Part shown: piece by piece, positions 1 through 9,644 of the stretch
Position numbering within the stretch: position 1 is the first letter of the stretch
Layout: the number at the start of each line of letters is the position of its first letter
Origin: Candidatus Geothermarchaeota archaeon
GTDB taxonomy: Archaea > Thermoproteota > Nitrososphaeria > Geothermarchaeales > JDFR-13
DNA: 47,374 bases
Direction: 5' to 3'
NCBI GenBank assembly: GCA_015523725.1
Contig: WAJV01000001.1
Coordinates: forward strand, 1-47,374
Notes under the pieces: generated by a model
The model's input: the letters and a program-made list of their open reading frames with translations, nothing else
Database searches by the model: none
Told to the model about the DNA's origin: nothing
Made by a program: the position numbers and the translations under genes

Positions 1-1230
1 CTATATAAAGGATCATTCAACATACCAGAAATTCCTGAGAAGTATTTACTAAGCTACGTAAAGAAAAAATTAAGCAAGGATGTCAACTTTAGCCCAGAAA
101 GGATCTATTTGGGAGGGGGAGTTTGGCCTATTTACCTTCCTCCAATAATTAATTATATAACAAGCAGAAGTGAATTCTTAACTAGTTATACTCCATATCA
201 AGCAGAGATATCCCAAGGAACAATGCAGGCATTATATGAGTATCAGAGTCTTATGGCTGAGCTACTGGACTTATATGTAGTTAATAGCTCCATGTATGAC
301 TGGGCATCAGCGGCCGCTGAAGCATTAAGAATGAGTTTCAGAGTAAAAAAGAGAGGACTGGTATTAATTCCTGATCATCTACCAACAAACAGAGAAAAAG
401 TAATAAAGACTTATTTATGGGGGTCTGATATTCAATACGACTATATAAGAGTAGATAATGATGGAAATATAGACCTAGAAAATTTAGAAACTAAACTAAA
501 GAAAGGAGTCTCGGGAGTCTACCTGGAATATCCAAACCTTTATGGATATTTATACGATAATCTTGATGATGCAATCGACTTAATACATAAATATGACTCA
601 TTGGTAATTCTTGGCATTGACCCATTAACATTACCAGTTATAAAACCTCCCGGTGAATTAGGGGCAGATATAGCTGTCGGAGAAGGTCAGCCCTTAGGGC
701 TACCCATGTCATTTGGTGGACCATTACTAGGAATCTTCGCCGTAAGAGATGATATGACCCTAATAAGAAATATGCCAGGCCGGATAATGGGGTTAACTAT
801 AGATTCAGACGGCGAAAAAGCCTTCGCCATGATATTACAAACTAGGGAGCAACATATTCGAAGAGAGAAGGCAACATCAAACATATGTACAAATGAAGCG
901 TTATCCGCAATAGCCTCAGCGATCTATATATCACTACTCGGTAGTGACGGATTATTGAGGCTCTCAATAAAATTAATGAAAAATGCACACAAACTGAATA
1001 AAGAATTAATTAAACTTGGTTTTCTCAATAAATATAATTTACCATTCATCAGAGAATTCTCACTAAAACTCAATACACCAATCGAGACAGAAAAATTAGT
1101 TAAGGGACTATTCGAAAAAGGCTATTTATTTGGCGCCATAGAAAAAGGAGCCCATATAGTATCAATAAATGAATACCACACTGAAGAAAATCTAATGGAA
1201 TTAATTAATTTGATAGGTGATATGATATGA
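1..1230 (+). CDS. gcvPA: Glycine dehydrogenase (decarboxylating) subunit 1, 5' partial
   Basis: This is the N-terminal-type half of the PLP-dependent P-protein of the glycine cleavage system, which decarboxylates glycine and passes the aminomethyl group to lipoyl-GcvH. The frame is open from base 1 with no credible start codon, so the gene begins upstream of the window; the TTG at 109 lies inside the conserved region and is not the start. Family landmarks are SRSEFLTSYTPYQ followed by AEISQGTMQALYEYQS, then SMYDWASA. The family is usually about 440-450 residues, so roughly 40 residues are missing. The stop overlaps the ATG of gcvPB as ATGA, indicating translational coupling of the two subunits. 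Other glycine cleavage genes (T, H, L) are not in the window. Confidence 0.93.
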   Translation, partial: LYKGSFNIPEIPEKYLLSYVKKKLSKDVNFSPERIYLGGGVWPIYLPPIINYITSRSEFLTSYTPYQAEISQGTMQALYEYQSLMAELLDLYVVNSSMYDWASAAAEALRMSFRVKKRGLVLIPDHLPTNREKVIKTYLWGSDIQYDYIRVDNDGNIDLENLETKLKKGVSGVYLEYPNLYGYLYDNLDDAIDLIHKYDSLVILGIDPLTLPVIKPPGELGADIAVGEGQPLGLPMSFGGPLLGIFAVRDDMTLIRNMPGRIMGLTIDSDGEKAFAMILQTREQHIRREKATSNICTNEALSAIASAIYISLLGSDGLLRLSIKLMKNAHKLNKELIKLGFLNKYNLPFIREFSLKLNTPIETEKLVKGLFEKGYLFGAIEKGAHIVSINEYHTEENLMELINLIGDMI

Positions 1231-2717
1231 GAACGTTCAAACAAGCCAGATGGAATGAACCACTAATAATGGAGTTAGGGAGACATGAAGAGGAAATAAA
1301 GGATGATTTTATAAAAGAAATAAGCAAATATATTCCAGAAAAATATATCCGCAGAAAGTTAAATATTCCAAATATTCCAAAAACTAGAGTAATAAGACAC
1401 TTCACACGCCTCACCCAGATGAATTATGCAATAGACTTAGGATTATACCCACTCGGAAGCTGCACAATGAAATATAACCCAAAGTATACAGAGTTCATTT
1501 TAAACCAACTATCTATAGATTCTATCCACCCACTCCAACCACCTAAAACCATCCAAGGCTTATTATTAATACTATATGAATTCAAAAATTATCTATCAGA
1601 AATTACTGGTATGGATGCTTTCACCCTCCAACCGGCTGCTGGAGCCCAGGGAGAGCTGACTGGTGCACTAATAATAAAAAAATACCATGAAGTAAATGGC
1701 AATAAGTATAAAGATGAAATCATAATTCCCGACTCTGCACATGGAACAAATCCTGCGAGCGCCAAAATGGCGGGATTCAAGGTTGTAGAAATACCAAGTA
1801 ATAAAAATGGACTGGTTGATCTAGACGCCCTAAAATCAGCAGTTAGTAAATATACTGCGGGAATAATGTTAACAAACCCGAATACATTAGGACTATTCGA
1901 AAAAAACGTGTTAACCATATCAAATATAATTCATGAAGTCAATGGACTATTATATTATGATGGAGCGAATCTAAACGCGATAATGGGATGGGCCAGGCCA
2001 GGGGATATGGGGTTCGATATAGTTCATGTAAATCTCCACAAAACTTTTGCCACTCCACATGGAGGAGGCGGTCCTGGTAGTGGACCTGTAGGGGTAAAGG
2101 AATATTTGAAGGAATATTTACCAATACCATATATCGATTACCAAGATGGGGAATATATCCTTAGAAACGATCTTAAATACACCATAGGGAAAGTACATGG
2201 ATATTATGGAAACATATCCGTGATTCTTAGAGCATATTTATACTTAATTAATGTAGGTGGTAGAAAACTGAGATATATAAGCGGTAGAGCCGTTGTCAAC
2301 TCTAATTACATGCTTAGGAAAATGATCAAAATAAAGGGTATAGAACTCCCGTATAATCCAGAGGAACCCAGAATGCATGAATTCGTAGTCAGCCTTAAAA
2401 AACTTAAGGAAGACACTGGTGTATCAGCTAGGGATGTCTCAAAAAGACTATTAGATTATGGATTACATCCGCCAACCATCTATTTCCCCTTAATAGTTGA
2501 AGAGGCTATGATGTTTGAGCCAACCGAGTCCGCCTCAAAAGATGAGATTGATGAATATATTGAGGCATTAAGATTAATAATAAATGAAGCCTATGAAAAT
2601 CCATCTAAATTAATTAATGCCCCTCAAAATACCAGTGTCAAGAGGGTTGATGAGGCTTATGGATCAAGGCCTAAGACAATGGCACCTACATACAAATGGT
2701 TGAAAAAGAGAGATTAA
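1227..2717 (+). CDS. gcvPB: Glycine dehydrogenase (decarboxylating) subunit 2
   Basis: This 496-residue protein is the PLP-binding half of the glycine cleavage P-protein. The conserved stretch NLHKTFATPHGGGGPGSGP carries the likely Schiff-base lysine at residue 272. Other family motifs are YPLGSCTMKYNP near residue 75 and DSAHGTNPASA near 170. It acts with GcvPA as a heteromeric decarboxylase in the cytosol. The start overlaps the gcvPA stop by four bases (ATGA), so both subunits come from one mRNA. The length is normal for the family and no key residue appears missing. The tRNA methylthiotransferase gene follows 45 bases downstream on the same strand and may be co-transcribed, although its function is unrelated. 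Confidence 0.95.
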   Translation: MRTFKQARWNEPLIMELGRHEEEIKDDFIKEISKYIPEKYIRRKLNIPNIPKTRVIRHFTRLTQMNYAIDLGLYPLGSCTMKYNPKYTEFILNQLSIDSIHPLQPPKTIQGLLLILYEFKNYLSEITGMDAFTLQPAAGAQGELTGALIIKKYHEVNGNKYKDEIIIPDSAHGTNPASAKMAGFKVVEIPSNKNGLVDLDALKSAVSKYTAGIMLTNPNTLGLFEKNVLTISNIIHEVNGLLYYDGANLNAIMGWARPGDMGFDIVHVNLHKTFATPHGGGGPGSGPVGVKEYLKEYLPIPYIDYQDGEYILRNDLKYTIGKVHGYYGNISVILRAYLYLINVGGRKLRYISGRAVVNSNYMLRKMIKIKGIELPYNPEEPRMHEFVVSLKKLKEDTGVSARDVSKRLLDYGLHPPTIYFPLIVEEAMMFEPTESASKDEIDEYIEALRLIINEAYENPSKLINAPQNTSVKRVDEAYGSRPKTMAPTYKWLKKRD

Positions 2718-2762
2718 AGATTTATCTAAAACCATGATAAGGATTAATCATGGTGCTAATCA

Positions 2763-4094
2763 ATGAATGTATACATAAAAACCTTCGGCTGCCCACTAAA
2801 CAAATTTGATTCATTAAAAATCGAGGGTGCATTGAGATATTTGGGTATCCCAATTACAGATACTGAAATTGACTCAGATATCTTTATAATAAACTCATGT
2901 GGAGTTAAGAAACAAACTGAGGATAAAGTAATAGATTATCTAAGAAATTTGAAAAGGAAATATCCAAATAAAAAGATTATACTTACTGGATGTCTGCCAA
3001 AGATAAATCCATACAGAATAAAAAAAGAAAAAATTTGTGACGTCGATTTCGGACCAACCCAATTGGGAGACCTAATAAAATATATAACAGATCAATACGG
3101 GATTCTAAGAGATATAGATTTAGACACCACAAGTATATTTGACTATATACCTACCTCAAATACAATTACCTATCCATTAGGAGTCTCATCAGGCTGCTTA
3201 GATAAATGCAGTTTCTGTGGTACAAAAAATGCACGAGGATATGTAAAAAGCATTCCATTAGATAAGGTGGAGGAACTAATCAAAAAAATAGTAAAAAGAG
3301 GTTATAAAGAGATATTATTGACATCAACGGATTTAGGTGCATACGGCTATGACCTAAGACCTAGGAAAAACTTTATTCACCTACTGAGGAAGATCAATGA
3401 AATAGAGGGGAAATTTATAGTCAGAATAGGAATGGCTAACCCAAGATGGATATATAAATGGTTAGATGAACTAATAGAAATATTTAGTACATCCAATAAA
3501 TTCTATCATTTCCTACATATCCCTGTTCAAAGTGGTAGCGATGAACTACTTAAAAAAATGAATAGAGGCCATGGCACAGAAGAATATATCGAATCTGTAA
3601 AAAGACTAAGAGAGGAAATAGGGATACACTTCAGCATATCCACAGATATAATTGTAGGATATCCCGGTGAAACAGATTCAGATTTCCAGAAAACACTAGA
3701 TATTATTGAGGAATCAATGCCTGACTATGTAAACATTTCAAAATTCTTCCCACGACCAAATACCCCTGCGAAAAACATGAAACAAATTCCAACCAATGTT
3801 ATTAAAGAAAGGAGTAGGGAATTATCGAAACTAACTGATAATATAATGCTGAGACGGAACTTATTATGGAAAAATTGGATCGGCCCCATCCTAATTAATG
3901 AATATGGAAAAAATGGGTCGTTTATGGGGAGGAATTACGCATATAAGATATTTGTTGTAAGAGGTAATGTTGATATAGGGGATATAGTCCAAGTCAAATA
4001 TGTTGAAGCACACTCTACTTGGATAAAGGGAGATATTGTTGAAACAGTTTACGGAGACGGTGGATTATTGGAGTCCTACCTAAATGTATATTAA
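2763..4094 (+). CDS. tRNA methylthiotransferase, MiaB/CDKAL1-type radical SAM enzyme
   Basis: A 443-residue methylthiotransferase of the radical-SAM MiaB/RimO superfamily, most like the archaeal and eukaryotic e-MtaB (CDKAL1) group that converts t6A37 to ms2t6A37 in tRNA. The N-terminal domain has the three auxiliary-cluster cysteines C10 (KTFGCPLN), C46 (INSCGV) and C77 (LTGCLPK). The radical-SAM CxxxCxxC is C145/C149/C152 in SSGCLDKCSFCG. A short C-terminal region (about 380-443) fits a TRAM RNA-binding domain. The ATG is preceded by GGTG seven bases upstream. Its last 80 bases overlap, tail to tail, the 3' end of the PHP-domain gene on the other strand. The exact tRNA substrate is inferred from the family only. 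Confidence 0.88.
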   Translation: MNVYIKTFGCPLNKFDSLKIEGALRYLGIPITDTEIDSDIFIINSCGVKKQTEDKVIDYLRNLKRKYPNKKIILTGCLPKINPYRIKKEKICDVDFGPTQLGDLIKYITDQYGILRDIDLDTTSIFDYIPTSNTITYPLGVSSGCLDKCSFCGTKNARGYVKSIPLDKVEELIKKIVKRGYKEILLTSTDLGAYGYDLRPRKNFIHLLRKINEIEGKFIVRIGMANPRWIYKWLDELIEIFSTSNKFYHFLHIPVQSGSDELLKKMNRGHGTEEYIESVKRLREEIGIHFSISTDIIVGYPGETDSDFQKTLDIIEESMPDYVNISKFFPRPNTPAKNMKQIPTNVIKERSRELSKLTDNIMLRRNLLWKNWIGPILINEYGKNGSFMGRNYAYKIFVVRGNVDIGDIVQVKYVEAHSTWIKGDIVETVYGDGGLLESYLNVY

Positions 4095-4686
4095 CTCTCT
4101 TCATCCTAATCAATTTAATCAATTCATCGACACATTCAACCTCTTCATTCACAATTATATGTGAGGTCCCTATAGCTTCATATATATGTGCATCACTACC
4201 AGCTGTATAGGCTAGGCCATGTCTAGCCGCCAAATTAATTAACTTCCTGAAATTCTTTTTTAGAAAAATATCTGATGAATTAGCTACTTCAATAGCTTCG
4301 ACATACTTAATACCTTCATTTAAATTCTTAAATCTCCTGAAGATATCCAGAGGATGAGGGATAATTACAATAGCATCAATATCCCGCGCATAGTCAATAA
4401 TTTCATAAAAGTTATGTGAAGGAATATTGAATGAGGTATAGTCAATGTTAAGGAGCAATAAATGACCTCTATCACTACTAATTTCAATCCCAGGAATCAC
4501 TATAAAATCATTATCCACTCCAGTCTCCATTAGACGCCTAACTCCTTCGACGGTGTCGTGGTCAGTTATAGCCAATCCCGAAAGGCCAGTTCTAATAGCA
4601 AACTTAACCACTAGATCTGGTTCCATAAGAGAATCATATGAATATATAGTATGAACATGTAGATCAAATCGTGCCTGACCATTCAT
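4015..4686 (-). CDS. PHP-domain metal-dependent phosphoesterase
   Basis: A 223-residue protein made almost entirely of a PHP domain (polymerase and histidinol phosphatase fold). The metal-ligand motifs are in order: DLHVHTIYSYDS near residue 8, AITDHDTVEG near 37, PGIEISSDRGH near 65, IIPHPLD near 108 and AGSDAHI near 162. Small single-domain PHP proteins of this type hydrolyse phosphoesters such as 3',5'-bisphosphonucleotides or RNA ends; the substrate here cannot be told from sequence. Its ATG overlaps the stop of metG (ATGA), so it is translated from the methionyl-tRNA synthetase mRNA. The C-terminal about 27 codons lie opposite the end of the methylthiotransferase gene. Confidence 0.85.
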   Translation of the reverse strand: MNGQARFDLHVHTIYSYDSLMEPDLVVKFAIRTGLSGLAITDHDTVEGVRRLMETGVDNDFIVIPGIEISSDRGHLLLLNIDYTSFNIPSHNFYEIIDYARDIDAIVIIPHPLDIFRRFKNLNEGIKYVEAIEVANSSDIFLKKNFRKLINLAARHGLAYTAGSDAHIYEAIGTSHIIVNEEVECVDELIKLIRMKRVNIHLGRTPIIHRLRKLFQQYLPLSK

Positions 4687-6719
4687 CTAATTATTGCACC
4701 ATCTTTTATATTCCCGTCCACGGTTAGTATCTTAACATTACCTTCACCATCATCCGCAGCTAATAGCATCGCGGTGGAATATTCATCAAGTATTTTTTTC
4801 GGCTTCATATTAGTTATTACCACAACTTTCTTACCGAGGAGCTCCTCCTCTTTATAATATGGGACAAGACCCGCCAATAACTTAATAACTCTATCACCAA
4901 CATCTACATAAATCCTATAAATATTTTTGGTTCCCTTCTTCCTCTCAACTCTTTTAACCGTCCCAATCTTCATAGATATTTTACGTAGATAATTAATGTC
5001 CACCCTGTTACTCTCCTCTTTAGACGACATCCTAATCTCCTCCAACCTACTCTTTAAATCATCTACATCGATCTTATTAAATAAAGGCTTAAAATCTTTT
5101 TTAATGACAACTTCCTCCTCCAATTGGAATATATCACTCCATGATAATTGTTTTATATCAATATTAAAATACTCCAATGCCTTGGCCATAGAAGATGGTA
5201 TAATTGGATACAACATTATGGCCGAAGCCTTGACAGCTCTATAACAAGTATATACAGTAGATGAATATCCCTTTACATCTCCCGACCTAATTTTATCCCA
5301 AGGCCTCTCATCATTAATTAATTGATTGGCCGCCTTTACTAGCCTCATGACTTCATGAATTACCCTCTGAAACCTAGTCTGTTTATATAATTCATCACAT
5401 GCATCAGCAACCTCGTTAATCAAACTAATCAACTTCTTTTGAGATTCCGTTATAGGATCAGATCTCCTAATCCTTCCCCCCGCCATCTTAATTAGGTTAA
5501 GAACCCTATGTATCAAATTACCAACATGATTATTAAGCTCTTCATTTATAATAACTCCAAAATTATCCCAAGAGAAATTTGTATCCTTTGTCTCCGGCCT
5601 CATATATGTAAGTGCAAATCTCCAATAATCCGCAGGTAATAATTGGACGGCTTCATCACACCAAATTCCAATTCCCTGACTCTTGGAGAACTTTCTACCC
5701 TCAAAATTCAAGTACTCAGTAGCACCAATATAAAAATTCAATGTATACGGGTCATGAGTAGCCATTAAGAGCGCAGGAAAAATTATCGTGTGGAAGGGAA
5801 TATTATCCTTACCTATAAAGAAAGCTACATTAGTATCACTATTTAGCCACCATTCTTTCCAAAGATCGGCATCCCCAACTTTCTTAATAAAATATTCCTT
5901 TACAGCCGATACATATCCCAAAACAGCTTCAAACCAGACATATATAGTTAAGCCCTCTGCCCCCGGGAAAGGCGCTGGAATCCCCCACTTATTATTCCTA
6001 GTGATAGACCTAGGCTTCAAACCTTCCCTCAACATATTCAAACTAAAGTTTTTAGCATTCTCAGTGAGAGTCTTAGACCCTCTTATAAACTCTAAAAGCT
6101 TATCCGATAGCTTCGGTAAATCAAAGTAATAATGCTTGGTCCTCCTCAGAACCGGAGTAGCTCCACAAATAGCGCATCTGGGATCAATCAAATCAATTGG
6201 ACTCAATAGTTTACCACAATTCTCACACTGATCTCCCCTAGCATTCTCATAACCACAATAAGGACACTTACCAGTGATAAATCTATCCGGTAAAAACAAT
6301 TTATCATTTTCACAATAGGGTATATCATCAACCTTCGTGAAGATATATCCATTCTCATAAATCTTCTTATAAAACTCTTGTGTAAATGATATATGTGTCT
6401 TAGAGTGAGTCCTAGTATAATTATCAAACCTAATATTAAATTTATCCAGTATATCAACTATCTTTAGATGAACCTCAGTAGTCAACTCCTCAGGCGACTT
6501 ACCCTCCTTCAGAGCTTTAACCTCAATAGGAGTGCCATGCTCATCAGAACCAGATACTAAAATAACTTCATGTCCCTTAAGCCTTAGATACCTAGTGAAA
6601 ATATCCGCCGACAACAATGATCCAATTAAATTCCCCAGATGCGGAACACCATGTGCATATGGCCAAGCCGAGGTAACTATCCACCTTACAGAGGCGCCTA
6701 GCTCACCATCACCTCTCAT
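4683..6719 (-). CDS. metG: Methionyl-tRNA synthetase with C-terminal tRNA-binding domain
   Basis: A 678-residue class I synthetase that charges tRNA-Met. The HIGH-type motif is in AWPYAHGVPHLGN (residues 18-30) and the KMSKS-type motif is RKFSKS around residue 341. The connective peptide has paired zinc knuckles (CPYCGYENARGDQCENCG followed by CAIC). Residues from about 565 form an EMAP/Trbp111-like OB-fold (MKIGTVKRVERKK onward) that helps bind tRNA and that some archaea encode separately. The start is the ATG giving MRGDGELGAS; the first universally conserved residues begin only about ten codons later, but no start codon lies closer. It heads an operon with the PHP-domain gene, overlapping it by four bases. 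Confidence 0.95.
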   Translation of the reverse strand: MRGDGELGASVRWIVTSAWPYAHGVPHLGNLIGSLLSADIFTRYLRLKGHEVILVSGSDEHGTPIEVKALKEGKSPEELTTEVHLKIVDILDKFNIRFDNYTRTHSKTHISFTQEFYKKIYENGYIFTKVDDIPYCENDKLFLPDRFITGKCPYCGYENARGDQCENCGKLLSPIDLIDPRCAICGATPVLRRTKHYYFDLPKLSDKLLEFIRGSKTLTENAKNFSLNMLREGLKPRSITRNNKWGIPAPFPGAEGLTIYVWFEAVLGYVSAVKEYFIKKVGDADLWKEWWLNSDTNVAFFIGKDNIPFHTIIFPALLMATHDPYTLNFYIGATEYLNFEGRKFSKSQGIGIWCDEAVQLLPADYWRFALTYMRPETKDTNFSWDNFGVIINEELNNHVGNLIHRVLNLIKMAGGRIRRSDPITESQKKLISLINEVADACDELYKQTRFQRVIHEVMRLVKAANQLINDERPWDKIRSGDVKGYSSTVYTCYRAVKASAIMLYPIIPSSMAKALEYFNIDIKQLSWSDIFQLEEEVVIKKDFKPLFNKIDVDDLKSRLEEIRMSSKEESNRVDINYLRKISMKIGTVKRVERKKGTKNIYRIYVDVGDRVIKLLAGLVPYYKEEELLGKKVVVITNMKPKKILDEYSTAMLLAADDGEGNVKILTVDGNIKDGAIIR

Positions 6720-6864
6720 AGACTTATTAATATATTCAATACCTAACTTAAGGATTTAAATCTATATAATAATATAATGAGATAGAATACTATGTATACA
6801 AGACTTTTTAAGCAGCGATAAACATCTCTTGAGATAGGATCTTTAATGTATGGAATAGGATTAA

Positions 6865-8181
6865 TCAACTAAAATATTTTAGATAAATATTATACAATAT
6901 TTCTCTATAATTCCTCCCTAATTCTTTAATTAACAACTTTTGTATCCTAGATGAATATTGTAAAGCTTTCTTCTTACGGAGAACGATATCTCTAGGTAAA
7001 TTAATCTTATTAGCAGCCTCCCGAACAACCCATTTCCTCATATCATCAGAGGCGTCCCTAATTTTATATTGCAATGGTGCATTAAGAGCCAATAACATCG
7101 TCGAAGGAGAGATTAAAGGATAAAATAGATAACTACCATAATAGTCGGCCAATTTTTGCTCCCTACTAAAGTTGTTCCTATATGATAAATAAACATCCAT
7201 AGCCATTTCAAAATTAGCCGCTCCCTCCCCCACCTTTTGGTACGAGTCAAGATACTTTTTATATCCGCCAAACATCTCATCACTACCTTGACCCATCAAC
7301 ACCACCCCTCCACCGGCAAAATGCTTTAATAATATATTAAGGGGGATACCGAGACTAACCTGCATCAACCTCCAATCCTCAATTATAAAGACAACGTCAT
7401 CCAACTCCCCTCTCAAATCACTGCTTCCAACGTAGTATAAGATATGTCTATCTTCAAGCCCCAATAGTTTGGCCGACGCCTTAGAATTATGGTCATCAAA
7501 GGATCCTTTAACACAGACGGTAACTAGATATATGCTCCCAATCAATTCACTACTAAGCTTAGCCACTAAAGAACTATCCACACCGCCTGAAAAAGATATG
7601 TAAACTTTATTTACACCACCATTTACATACCTAGAAATTGCACTTATTTTCCTCTTTACTAGTCTCAAATAAATATCCGACAACTCAGAGAGAGACGTAT
7701 AATATCCATCAAAATTAAAATCATTGACATTTAAAAGTGGCTTTACATACTGAAGAACCATACTTCTCCCATAGTCAACTAACTTATAAACTTTATTAGG
7801 AGATAGTAAGATACTAGAGAAATCTCTTTTAACTAGTCTAATCAATTTTAGCTCACTGGAAATAACTCCATCAGAAACATAGACATGCTGTATACCCACA
7901 GGATCAGTAAATAGTAGTCCATTATCTAGATCCAAAACCAAATACTTCCCATCCAGCGTTTCATCCAAATCAAAAACATTCCTAGGTAAAGTAGAGTGGC
8001 TAGGGGGGCCGCCTCCAAATGTTTTATATCCAAGTAATAATGCTCCAGAATTAGAATGTATCTGCATATTAGAGAATATTAAAATATCCTCATCCTCATA
8101 CACCACCCTTAAATTCTCCTTCGAAAACTTCTCCACATTGACATTATCAACAAATCTCTTGAACACGATTGTAAACCTCAT
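6865..8181 (-). CDS. Asparagine-synthase-like ATP-pyrophosphatase
   Basis: A protein of about 438 residues with an asparagine synthetase B-type C-terminal domain: the PP-loop SFSGGVDSSLVAKL, then MGQGSDEMFGGYKKYL and a basic RKKKALQYSS segment near the end. The N-terminal about 170 residues resemble a decayed glutamine-amidotransferase fold (for example FTDPVGIQHVYVS). An ATG at 8202 would give an N-terminus MCGG that mimics the catalytic cysteine of glutaminase domains. However, those bases contain a strong Shine-Dalgarno GGAGGT (8191-8196) nine bases before the ATG at 8181, so I place the start at 8181 and conclude the protein has no Cys2 nucleophile. It may use ammonia or another amine; the substrate is unknown. 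It ends 145 bases upstream of metG. Confidence 0.8.
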   Translation of the reverse strand: MRFTIVFKRFVDNVNVEKFSKENLRVVYEDEDILIFSNMQIHSNSGALLLGYKTFGGGPPSHSTLPRNVFDLDETLDGKYLVLDLDNGLLFTDPVGIQHVYVSDGVISSELKLIRLVKRDFSSILLSPNKVYKLVDYGRSMVLQYVKPLLNVNDFNFDGYYTSLSELSDIYLRLVKRKISAISRYVNGGVNKVYISFSGGVDSSLVAKLSSELIGSIYLVTVCVKGSFDDHNSKASAKLLGLEDRHILYYVGSSDLRGELDDVVFIIEDWRLMQVSLGIPLNILLKHFAGGGVVLMGQGSDEMFGGYKKYLDSYQKVGEGAANFEMAMDVYLSYRNNFSREQKLADYYGSYLFYPLISPSTMLLALNAPLQYKIRDASDDMRKWVVREAANKINLPRDIVLRKKKALQYSSRIQKLLIKELGRNYREILYNIYLKYFS

Positions 8182-8282
8182 AGAATAAATACCTCCACAC
8201 ATGCACTAAATACCCAATTATTATTACACCTAAGCCATATATTTTCTATTATAGTTAGGAGTATAATTTATGGTGACGATTA

Positions 8283-9644
8283 TTGAACCCAATACATCCA
8301 ATTGATTATAGATATGGGTCAGACCAAATGCGTAAAATATTTACGAGAGAAAATTGGCTTAAATATTTTAAACTCGTTGAACAAAACCTCCTGGAAGCGC
8401 TCATAGAGACAGGAGTAATAAAGGAAAAAATCGATTTAGATGATCTTAAAGAATGCATGAGCAGAGTCACTATTAATGATGTAACTAGGTGGGAAAAAAT
8501 AACTAGACACGAGACAATGGCTGTTATCAAGGCAATATCAGAAAAATGCGGTGAGTATTCTAAATACTTACATTTAGGGGCTACATCCAACGATATACTA
8601 GATACTATATTGGCATTACAAATAAAAGATGCCAATAAAATAATTTTAAATAAAATAGAGAAACTAATCGATAGCCTGATCAAATTAATATCTAAACACA
8701 AAAAAACGCCATTATTAGGGAGAACTCATGGAAGGGCAGCAATACCAATAACATATGGATTCAGATTCTCGCTATATCTAGATGAAATTTTTAGAGCTTA
8801 CCAACAGATAAAAAAAGCAAGTGAAGTAGTATTAGTGGGGAAATTGGGAGGCGCCGTGGGGACACAAGTAGAGTTATATCCACTAATGAAAAAAATTGAA
8901 GACATATTTTTAACGAAACTAGGTTTAGGTAAGGCCACATTCTATACACAGGTGATTCCCAGAGATAGACTAGCTACATACCTCAACTCACTTATTTTAT
9001 TATCAAGCATATTAGAACACCTAGCTAATGAGATAAGAATAATGCAGAGAAGTGGTTTAGAGGAAGTTATGGAGGAATTTGGAGAGACACAAGTAGGTTC
9101 CTCCGTAATGCCACACAAAAAAAATCCAATAATGAGTGAGAGGGTATGTGGATTGGGAAGAAAAATTAGAGCACTATCTAGTGCAATCTACGAAAATATA
9201 ATACTAGAGGATGAACGAGACTTACGGAACAGCAGTTTTGAGAGAACAACAATACCCGAGCTATTCCTATTATTAGACGAGCAAATAAATTTATCAATTA
9301 GAATAGTAACCAATCTGAAAATATATGAAAAGACGGCCTATAAAAACCTAGAGAATGAAAAACCCTTCATATTTAGCGACCTAATATTACAAATGACAGT
9401 AAAGAGGGGAGGGGATAGACAGGAAGCACACGAACATCTAAGAAAAATATTTACAGAGAAACAACCTAAAAACATAAATGAACTAATCAAAGAATTAATG
9501 AAAGACAAATACTTATCCAAATATCTATCCCAAGAAGATATTAAAGACGCAGTCTCACTAGACAAATATATCGATGCTGCAGCCAACAGAGTCGAGAAAC
9601 TATTGTCATATATAACCTTTAAAGATTCCTCAAATACTCAATAA
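8283..9644 (+). CDS. purB: Adenylosuccinate lyase
   Basis: A 453-residue enzyme of the fumarase/aspartase superfamily. It cleaves SAICAR and adenylosuccinate in purine synthesis, releasing fumarate. The superfamily signature GSSVMPHKKNPIMSE is present around residues 271-285, the catalytic histidine region is LGRTHGRAAIP, and HLGATSNDILDT is near residue 95. Translation starts at a TTG: GGTGA at 8272-8276 sits six bases upstream, and the nearby ATG at 8270 is in another frame. The downstream end overlaps the 3' end of hel308 on the opposite strand by 26 bases. It is divergent from the asparagine-synthase-like gene, with which it shares a promoter region of about 100 bases. Confidence 0.95.
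   Translation: MNPIHPIDYRYGSDQMRKIFTRENWLKYFKLVEQNLLEALIETGVIKEKIDLDDLKECMSRVTINDVTRWEKITRHETMAVIKAISEKCGEYSKYLHLGATSNDILDTILALQIKDANKIILNKIEKLIDSLIKLISKHKKTPLLGRTHGRAAIPITYGFRFSLYLDEIFRAYQQIKKASEVVLVGKLGGAVGTQVELYPLMKKIEDIFLTKLGLGKATFYTQVIPRDRLATYLNSLILLSSILEHLANEIRIMQRSGLEEVMEEFGETQVGSSVMPHKKNPIMSERVCGLGRKIRALSSAIYENIILEDERDLRNSSFERTTIPELFLLLDEQINLSIRIVTNLKIYEKTAYKNLENEKPFIFSDLILQMTVKRGGDRQEAHEHLRKIFTEKQPKNINELIKELMKDKYLSKYLSQEDIKDAVSLDKYIDAAANRVEKLLSYITFKDSSNTQ

Noticed and set aside
8182-8202. Class II glutaminase start (MCGG) for the asparagine-synthase-like gene
   Set aside because: The GGAGGT inside these codons is better explained as the Shine-Dalgarno site of the ATG at 8181, and the residues after MCG do not follow the glutaminase pattern.
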